Shown here: in pieces, positions 58,885 to 64,000 of the stretch
How positions within the stretch are numbered: the stretch's first letter is position 1
Layout: every line of letters starts with the position of its first letter
Assembly: GCA_030424715.1 (NCBI GenBank)
Contig: JAUHWH010000002.1
Span: 211,080 to 275,079, forward strand
Length of the DNA stretch: 64,000 bases
Direction: 5' to 3'
Origin: Bdellovibrionia bacterium
GTDB taxonomy: Bacteria > Bdellovibrionota > Bdellovibrionia > Bdellovibrionales > JAGQZY01
The notes under the pieces: model-generated
What the model was told of the DNA's origin: nothing
What the model saw: only the letters and a program-made list of their open reading frames with translations
The model's database searches: none
Position numbers and translations under genes: made by a program

Positions 58885-59549
58885 TTTTTCCCCTCATTTT
58901 TTTGATGTCTCACATCTTCTCCCGATATTAAAAATATAGCTTCTTCTGCAATATTGGTCGCATGATCTCCGATGCGCTCGAGGTTTCGAACGATGGTAAA
59001 GAGCTCGAGATGGGCATCGAGATTCATATTGCTGACCTTCAGAGTCTCTCGGATCGACAGGCTTAAGGTGTCCCGATAGTTGTCCACCGAATCATCCATT
59101 CGTAAGACTTCGCGGGCCATACCCTCATCACTCAACAAAAAGGCGTCCAATCCTTGGCGCACCATCAGGCGCACCAAATCAGCCATTTTAGGAATCTCAT
59201 TGCCAATGGGGACCGGCTGCAATTTTAAATAATCACCAATACAATGGGAGATTGAGCAAGCCAAGTCACCCATTCTCTCCAAATCCACATTCATTTTCGT
59301 GCAAACAATCAAAAGCCTTAAATCCGAGGCCACCGGAGACTGCCTTGCCAACAGCTTAAAGCAGTCTCGATCAATCTTTTTATGAAAATCGTTAATCTGG
59401 TTTTCGAGTTCAAAAACTCTTTTCAAACCGGATTCGTCTTTCTTTGCCAGAGATTTTGTAGCGACGACAATGGCTTCTTCCACCAAACCGGCCATCTCAT
59501 TGACTGATGACTTGAGCTGGGTCAAAAACTGTTCAAGTAAAGTATCCAT
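58881..59549 (-). CDS. phoU: Phosphate signalling protein PhoU
   Basis: This 222-residue helical protein has two PhoU repeats of three helices each with conserved acidic E/D-x3-D-x3-D metal-binding patterns: AIVVATKSLAKKDES, then FELENQINDFHKKID, and in the second half MDDSVDNYRDTL. MNVDLERMGDLACSI and VRNLERIGDHATNIA match the two PhoU signature helices. It links the Pst transporter to PhoR and represses the Pho response at high phosphate. It is directly between pstB (three bases upstream) and phoB (overlap). Confidence 0.95.
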   Translation of the reverse strand: MDTLLEQFLTQLKSSVNEMAGLVEEAIVVATKSLAKKDESGLKRVFELENQINDFHKKIDRDCFKLLARQSPVASDLRLLIVCTKMNVDLERMGDLACSISHCIGDYLKLQPVPIGNEIPKMADLVRLMVRQGLDAFLLSDEGMAREVLRMDDSVDNYRDTLSLSIRETLKVSNMNLDAHLELFTIVRNLERIGDHATNIAEEAIFLISGEDVRHQKNEGKK

Positions 59550-59552
59550 AAA

Positions 59553-60314
59553 TTAACCAAACCTTCCCGTTAAATAGTCTTCGGTACGGTGATCTCTCGG
59601 ATTCATGAAAAGATCGGATGTCTTTCCCACTTCGATAAGTTCACCATTCAATATAAATGCTGTACGATCTGAAATCCGCGCCGCCTGCTTCCGGCTGCTC
59701 GTCGTAAAAATAACTGGAATTTTCGCAGAGACCTCACGAATCAGTTGCTCAAAAATCATGGTTTTTTGCAGCCCAACTGTTGATGTTGCTTCATCCATCA
59801 ATATTACTTTTGGTCGAAGCACTAAGCTGCGAGCAAAACAAAGCAACTGCTTCTCTCCGCGACCAAGGCGTTGCGGTGAACTGTGTAATTTTGACTTTAC
59901 ATCGTCCCACAGACCGACAGTTAACAATGCTTTTTCAACAGCCTCCCCGATGACCGCTCCGGACTCCACTCTCTCCAAGCGCAGCCCCAAAGCAATATTC
60001 TCGAAAATAGAGAGATGATTGAAGGTGGTGGGTTCGGCAAACACCATGGAGAACTTTCTCCGCAACTTTAAGATATCTCGAGACTCCGCGTATATACTGG
60101 TGCCTTCATACAGAACGTCTCCCGCCACCCTATTTCCCGTGCGTTCTTCGAACAGGCGATTAATACATCTCAGTAAAGACGATTTACCACTTCCCCTGGG
60201 GCCAATGATGGAGAGGACCTTCTTGTTTTCTACATTGAGATTTATGCGATCTAAAATTTTGCGATCATCGGACCAAGCCTCAAGATCTCGAACTTCAAGA
60301 ATGGTTCTAGCCAA
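59553..60314 (-). CDS. pstB: PstB-like ABC ATPase with altered catalytic loops
   Basis: The 253-residue ATPase matches PstB in length, order and context. Walker A (GPRGSGKSS, residues 38-46) and Walker B (VILMDE, 170-175) are preserved. Other motifs are not: the Q-loop Gln is Ala93 (MVFAEP for MVFQKP), the signature LSGGQ reads LGRGE (150-154), the D-loop SALD reads STVG (178-181), and the H-switch His is Ser206 (TTSSRKQAARISD for THNMQQAARVSD). Such changes should lower or abolish transport-coupled ATP hydrolysis. No frameshift or stop is seen, so the protein is maintained. The start overlaps pstA. The family assignment is sure; transport activity is doubtful. Confidence 0.85.
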   Translation of the reverse strand: MARTILEVRDLEAWSDDRKILDRINLNVENKKVLSIIGPRGSGKSSLLRCINRLFEERTGNRVAGDVLYEGTSIYAESRDILKLRRKFSMVFAEPTTFNHLSIFENIALGLRLERVESGAVIGEAVEKALLTVGLWDDVKSKLHSSPQRLGRGEKQLLCFARSLVLRPKVILMDEATSTVGLQKTMIFEQLIREVSAKIPVIFTTSSRKQAARISDRTAFILNGELIEVGKTSDLFMNPRDHRTEDYLTGRFG

Positions 60315-61071
60315 ACTCTACCTCCAAATAAGAAGTTTTCCTGTCTAGAAACACTCGCAGCGAATGAAAAATGACGACCGTCAAAGCGAAAAGAGCCGCC
60401 GCCCCGGAATCTCTCCCCAGCCAATGATACATTTTAAGGCCAAGTACCGAAGACGAAACAGCATAACTTTTTAAAAAGAATACCGGGGTGACAATGACAA
60501 AAAGATTGCAGAAAACCGCAACCAGGTGACCTAAGTAGTGAAACAAAAACTGTCTCATATAAAGAGTCAAGGTCACTCCAACAACGTTGTGGCCAAGAGA
60601 GAGCATGCAGTCAATATCAAGGCTTCGCACCCGAGACGACAACCGGATCCAACGTCGGGAAAGTTGCGAAACAGCCAAGAGTACATACACTAAAATTAAA
60701 TAGAGCGGCTGTAAAAAAGAAAAATAGAGAAAGACGACACCTAGGATCAGCGCTGGAGTTCGGTCCACAAAATGAAGAACCTCTGAAAAGCCAAGGGCAT
60801 ACCGAGTGTTGGACCAGGTCACAGCCAGATACGTGAGGCCCACTGCCAAAGGAATAGACCAAAACATGGCAACAGATATGTACCCCAAAGACTCGAGCAG
60901 CAGCTGGCCCAGTCGCTGTCTCTGACTCCACTCCACCCGAGTGATCAAGTGGTAAAATAACGACACCAGAAAAACGAGGCTCGAACCCAATGCAAAGAAA
61001 GACAGGGAATAAAGACTCAACATCATCGAGCGACTTCTATTTAACCGCGCCTCTAACTTAAACATGGGCAT
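60307..61071 (-). CDS. pstA: PstA-like ABC permease
   Basis: The 254-residue protein has six hydrophobic segments, as expected for a PstA/PstC-type permease (LYSLSFFALGSSLVFLVSLFY, YISVAMFWSIPLAVGLTYL and others). The cytoplasmic coupling region LSSRVRSLDIDCMLSLGHNVVGVTLTL stands in place of the EAA loop (typically EAxxALGAs), retaining Ser-Leu-Gly. It would form the membrane channel with the pstC product for phosphate import. Similarity to classical PstA is low; membership rests largely on gene order. The gene overlaps pstC by 14 bases and pstB by eight. Confidence 0.7.
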   Translation of the reverse strand: MPMFKLEARLNRSRSMMLSLYSLSFFALGSSLVFLVSLFYHLITRVEWSQRQRLGQLLLESLGYISVAMFWSIPLAVGLTYLAVTWSNTRYALGFSEVLHFVDRTPALILGVVFLYFSFLQPLYLILVYVLLAVSQLSRRWIRLSSRVRSLDIDCMLSLGHNVVGVTLTLYMRQFLFHYLGHLVAVFCNLFVIVTPVFFLKSYAVSSSVLGLKMYHWLGRDSGAAALFALTVVIFHSLRVFLDRKTSYLEVEFG

Positions 61072-62047
61072 CTCGCGATCGCCGATTTATTTTTTCAAAA
61101 AGGATGAACCCCAAATACGAAACCGAAAGCAGGCCTGCAAAGAAATGTAGCAGCTGCCGCTGCTCCGATGGCTCGATGGCTGCATCAAGAAACATGGAGG
61201 TTAAGCTCGTGCCCCAATAAGTCGTCTTTGAGCCTGGACCCACAAAAAATAGGTGCAACAGCGTGTAAGTTATCAAACCCTCAAAAAAACAAACTCGCGT
61301 GCAATAAGCGATCACTTCGGTGAAGCTATTTTTCATTGATTGCATGACCGTCAAATGAATGCTCTCCCATGAAGTCCCCCCTATGGACTTGATGATTTCA
61401 GAACTTTTTACATTTTCATCGTCTCGGAGCAGGGCTCTCATCTTCAATACCATTTTCGGAAAAATAAATAGAAAAAGTCCGATCACAACCACCGATGCCA
61501 CAATACCCACCTCCGCGAAATCGATGACAGCCTCTAAGATCTTTCGATAAAAATGATCAATAGTCGGAGCCCCTCCCCACTCGGCCATTGCCACTAGAGG
61601 GTAGAGCAAAAGAGTCAGCGCAAAAGAAATGGATTGCGTGAGGAAGTTTGGTGATGCAAAGAGTAGCGTCCAAAACTTTTGAATGGAGGCGAACCCCGCT
61701 TGGCCAATCACCTCGATATAAACATAAACAAACAAAAGTAGAGGGAGACCACTCAGATAAGCTGTCAAACTCAAGAACCAGCGATAGATGGGACGCGCTC
61801 GGTTGTGCTCTAACAAGGTCGCTGTGGAAAGTGCAAAGGGCCATGTACACAGACTGGCCAAGAGCGCCAAGCTCAGTCCAACAACCAGCTCTCCAAAGAC
61901 TTTGACCAAAGGCATAGAGAAATCAGTCGCTAGCATGAACAGGGTTCTCAGGATATAAATTCCATGGCTTCCGAAAACGAAAGCGAAATAAGAGATAACA
62001 ATTACGAGCAGCAAGTTTCCAAAAGTTTTTGAAGTCCAGCGTTTCAT
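61058..62047 (-). CDS. pstC: PstC-like ABC permease
   Basis: The 329-residue permease has six to seven hydrophobic segments. The cytoplasmic loop SIGGTSWESIHLTVMQSM corresponds to the EAA coupling motif (EAA-x3-G-x9-I), and the following segment with FTEVIAYCTRV matches PstC order. It should be a membrane subunit of a phosphate ABC transporter. Its sequence is divergent, like that of pstA. No pstS gene for the periplasmic phosphate-binding protein precedes it; a 28-codon open frame lies there instead. No ribosome-binding site is seen close to ATG 62047, so it may depend on coupling to that upstream frame. Confidence 0.7.
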   Translation of the reverse strand: MKRWTSKTFGNLLLVIVISYFAFVFGSHGIYILRTLFMLATDFSMPLVKVFGELVVGLSLALLASLCTWPFALSTATLLEHNRARPIYRWFLSLTAYLSGLPLLLFVYVYIEVIGQAGFASIQKFWTLLFASPNFLTQSISFALTLLLYPLVAMAEWGGAPTIDHFYRKILEAVIDFAEVGIVASVVVIGLFLFIFPKMVLKMRALLRDDENVKSSEIIKSIGGTSWESIHLTVMQSMKNSFTEVIAYCTRVCFFEGLITYTLLHLFFVGPGSKTTYWGTSLTSMFLDAAIEPSEQRQLLHFFAGLLSVSYLGFILFEKINRRSRDAHV

Positions 62048-62074
62048 AAAACCGGTCGCTTTCGTTATAGATTT

Positions 62075-62161
62075 CTAATTTTGTACTGTTTCGGGTAACA
62101 CAAGTCCAGCCCGTTGTGTCAAGATTGCGTTAAGATAATCGACCGTGGCTTTGTAAGTCAT
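62075..62161 (-). CDS. Short open frame upstream of pstC (possible leader peptide)
   Basis: A 28-residue frame starts at ATG 62161, eight bases after AAAGGAG, and ends in TAG 27 bases before pstC. The peptide starts MTYKATVDYL and has no hydrophobic run or codon repeat that would indicate attenuation. The good ribosome-binding site, lacking for pstC, suggests translation and possible coupling. It could also be chance. No homologue is recognised. Confidence 0.35.
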   Translation of the reverse strand: MTYKATVDYLNAILTQRAGLVLPETVQN

Positions 62162-62219
62162 AGAGAACACTCCTTTTCTAGAGTCTTGCTATCTCAAGAT
62201 GGCCAAAGTAACTTGAAGC

Positions 62220-63287
62220 GTGGACCCGATTTCTCAGAAAGTTATTCATATTGATATGGACTGCTTTTACGCAGCCGTCGAGATGCGTGACCGCCCTGAT
62301 CTCCGAGATCGCCCCATGGCGGTTGGGGGGCGACCTGAATCTCGAGGCGTCATCACGACCTGTAACTACAAAGCTCGTGATTTTGGCGTCCATTCGGCTC
62401 TTTCGTCGCGGGAGGCCTTAAGGCGCTGCCCCGATCTGGTCATTCTCCCCACTCGTTTTTCAAAATACAAAGAAGTGAGCCGGGCCATTCGTGCCATATT
62501 CGATCGGTTCTCCGAGACCGTCGAGCCCATTTCTCTGGATGAGGCTTATCTCGATGTCACAAATAACCGTCAGTTCGATGGCAACGCCACCCAAACAGCG
62601 CGCGCGATCCGCGCCGAGATCGAAAGCTCCTTAGGGCTCACCGCGTCCGCTGGGATTTCTAATAGTAAGTTTTTGGCAAAGATCGCAAGTGATTGGAAAA
62701 AGCCCAACAACCAGTTCACCATCGCGCCGCCAGAGATCCCAGCATTTATGAAGAATCTTCCCGTGCAAAAAATACCGGGAGTCGGTAAAGCAACGCTAGC
62801 GAAAATGCACAAGCTCGATATCCTTAATTGCCAAGATCTCCAGGCGTTGTCGGTTCAACAACTCACTCACCAATTTGGTGAATTTGGTATTCGGCTCTTC
62901 GATCTCAGCCGAGGCATCGATCATTCAAGGGTTCGAACAGGACGAGCGCGAAAGTCTATTTCCGTTGAAACAACCTTAGCGAAAGATCTGGAACTTTGGG
63001 AAGGCATCGAAAAACACATTCACGCTCTGTTTGATGAACTCATGTTTCGTATGAAAAAATCAAAAGTAGATCCAGAATCCATAAAGTCGATTGGGGTCAA
63101 ATTTAAATCCAGTGAATTTCAGGTCACATCAAAGGAAAGTGCCCGGCCTTGTGACAAAGACAACTTTGTTAAGCTGGCGAAACAACACTTTTTTGATAGC
63201 AATATCTCCGTTCGACTGATTGGCATCGGCTGCAAGCTCAACGTCAAAGAGCCGCAAAAGTCGCGTCATCAGCTACGATTGTTTTAA
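62220..63287 (+). CDS. dinB: DNA polymerase IV (Y family)
   Basis: The 355-residue polymerase carries out error-prone translesion DNA synthesis. HIDMDCFYAAVEMRD contains the first catalytic Asp, VITTCNYKARDFGV the nucleotide-contact YKAR, and EPISLDEAYLDV the catalytic Asp-Glu. ASAGISNSKFLAKIASDWKK and IPGVGKATLAKM (helix-hairpin-helix) follow, then the little-finger domain. The final residues QLRLF form a beta-clamp-binding motif, as expected. The start is GTG 62220. The end overlaps the convergent pdxJ by 15 bases. No LexA-type operator was recognised in the 58 bases between dinB and the divergent open frame. Confidence 0.96.
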   Translation: MDPISQKVIHIDMDCFYAAVEMRDRPDLRDRPMAVGGRPESRGVITTCNYKARDFGVHSALSSREALRRCPDLVILPTRFSKYKEVSRAIRAIFDRFSETVEPISLDEAYLDVTNNRQFDGNATQTARAIRAEIESSLGLTASAGISNSKFLAKIASDWKKPNNQFTIAPPEIPAFMKNLPVQKIPGVGKATLAKMHKLDILNCQDLQALSVQQLTHQFGEFGIRLFDLSRGIDHSRVRTGRARKSISVETTLAKDLELWEGIEKHIHALFDELMFRMKKSKVDPESIKSIGVKFKSSEFQVTSKESARPCDKDNFVKLAKQHFFDSNISVRLIGIGCKLNVKEPQKSRHQLRLF

Positions 63288-64000
63288 ACAATCTAAATAC
63301 AAGGCGATGGTCTTTTCCCACCCGTAATGAAGAGCGTCGCAAACCAGGGCGTGACCAATCGACACTTCTTTAAGCTCCGGAATATTTTCTGCAAAATGGG
63401 CCAAATTATCCAGATTCAGGTCGTGACCGGCATTCACACCCAGTCCCATCGAGTGGGCGAGCTGAGCGCAATTTTGAAACACGCTCAAAACCTCAGCCAC
63501 CGTCTCTTCGGCATGGGCGACTGCGTAGGACTCTGTGTACATTTCAATACGATCAGCTCCCATATCTCTCAACGCGAGTAGTTCTTTGGTGTTGATTTCG
63601 TGGGGGTCTACAAATAGTGAAACTCGAATGCCCGCGCCCTTTAAGCGAGAGATTGTCGACGCCAGAAACTCCTCGTTACCAAAAACCTTCCAGCCCGCAT
63701 TCGAAGTGAGCACGTCGGGAGGGTCCGGTACAAGAGTGCACTGCCGGGGTTCAATCTCGCAGACTTTTTCAAGAAACTCGTCACTGGGGAAACCCTCAAT
63801 GTTGAGTTCCACAGAGATGTTATCTTTAAGCTCCAAGACGTCAGGCCACCGTATATGACGGCCATCCGGACGAGGGTGAACCGTGATTCCCTGGGCGCCG
63901 AAGCTTATGATTTTAAGAGACTCTTGCAGGACGTTGGGCCGGTCTCCGCCTCGGGCATTGCGCAGAGTTGCTACTTTATTAACGTTAACACTTAAAATGG
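63273..64000 (-). CDS. pdxJ: Pyridoxine 5'-phosphate synthase, 5' end cut by window edge
   Basis: The visible 242 codons cover almost all of PdxJ, which condenses 1-deoxyxylulose 5-phosphate and 3-amino-2-oxopropyl phosphate into pyridoxine 5'-phosphate. Standard blocks are SVNVNKVATLRNARGG near the N-terminus, GITVHPRPDGRHIRW, NIEGFPSDEFL, CTLVPDPPDVLTSNAGW (PdxJ usually has EkreELTTEGG), RVSLFVDP, RIEMYTE and GLGVNAGHDLN, then VSIGHALV. Only the first one to three codons appear to be missing. The block NAG in place of TEGG is a natural variation. It converges on dinB. Confidence 0.95.
   Translation of the reverse strand, partial: ILSVNVNKVATLRNARGGDRPNVLQESLKIISFGAQGITVHPRPDGRHIRWPDVLELKDNISVELNIEGFPSDEFLEKVCEIEPRQCTLVPDPPDVLTSNAGWKVFGNEEFLASTISRLKGAGIRVSLFVDPHEINTKELLALRDMGADRIEMYTESYAVAHAEETVAEVLSVFQNCAQLAHSMGLGVNAGHDLNLDNLAHFAENIPELKEVSIGHALVCDALHYGWEKTIALYLDCLKQS

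Noticed and set aside
1-64000. CRISPR arrays, insertion sequences and rRNA genes
   Set aside because: No regularly spaced repeats, transposase motifs with terminal inverted repeats, or rRNA sequence were seen.

Overview
The window reads as a contiguous stretch of a Gram-negative chromosome, most likely from a predatory or predator-related member of the Bdellovibrionota. This is inferred from the gene content: many exported proteins and lipoproteins of unknown function, secreted serine proteases, PilZ, START and FolE2 proteins, OmpA and beta-barrel outer-membrane proteins, and a compact heme operon. No rRNA is present, so the taxonomy remains an inference. Genes are dense and often overlap by 1-16 bases, and GTG and TTG starts are common.

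Layout. 1-4051 (minus): an operon running from an exported START-like protein through PilZ, a 4HBT thioesterase, glpX, a zinc-ribbon protein, a RatA/COQ10-like protein and a small conserved protein to tilS, which is cut by the window edge. 4097-4905 (plus): pgsA and a tRNA-Gly(GCC). 5260-16340: an accessory stretch of exported proteins, with a tandem-repeat lipoprotein, a subtilisin and an S1 protease side by side, a Dps-like small protein, a beta-barrel, a DUF3095 cyclase-like protein and a TPR lipoprotein. 16546-28397: a cluster of mostly oxidative enzymes (HTTM protein, two Asp/Asn-hydroxylase-like and two TauD-like Fe/2OG proteins, acyl desaturase, sterol-desaturase-type hydroxylase, twitch-type radical SAM, GNAT-like protein). 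A pair of paralogous small proteins lies near its two ends. This is the best candidate for an undescribed pathway. 28881-32246: B-lectin protein, trpS and an anchored protein. 32686-36116: nrdAB behind a leader with a terminator-like hairpin. 36259-38166: htpX and folE2. 38492-44495: outer-membrane proteins, a VWA lipoprotein, a DedA-type protein and sppA. 44548-54298 (minus): hemA-hemCD-hemL-[histidine kinase-response regulator]-hemE-hemN-hemG/Y-hemH. 54396-56745: a ribbon-helix-helix-like protein diverging from a HATPase/STAS pair, then a FliG-like protein. 56742-62161 (minus): a pstC-pstA-pstB-phoU-phoB-phoR operon with an aberrant PstB. 62220-64000: dinB converging on pdxJ, which is partial.

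How the genes work together. The heme block covers the route from glutamyl-tRNA to protoheme except HemB; HemD appears to be fused to HemC. The pst/pho block is a complete phosphate-sensing set except for PstS, but its ATPase has lost several residues normally needed for transport, so a sensing role is possible. In the 16.5-28.4 kb cluster, overlapping reading frames link the left module (small protein, Asp-hydroxylase-like, GNAT-like, desaturase) and two right-hand pairs (radical SAM with TauD-like 1; TauD-like 2 with Asp-hydroxylase-like 2). Both TauD-like proteins carry Asn where the iron-binding carboxylate is expected.
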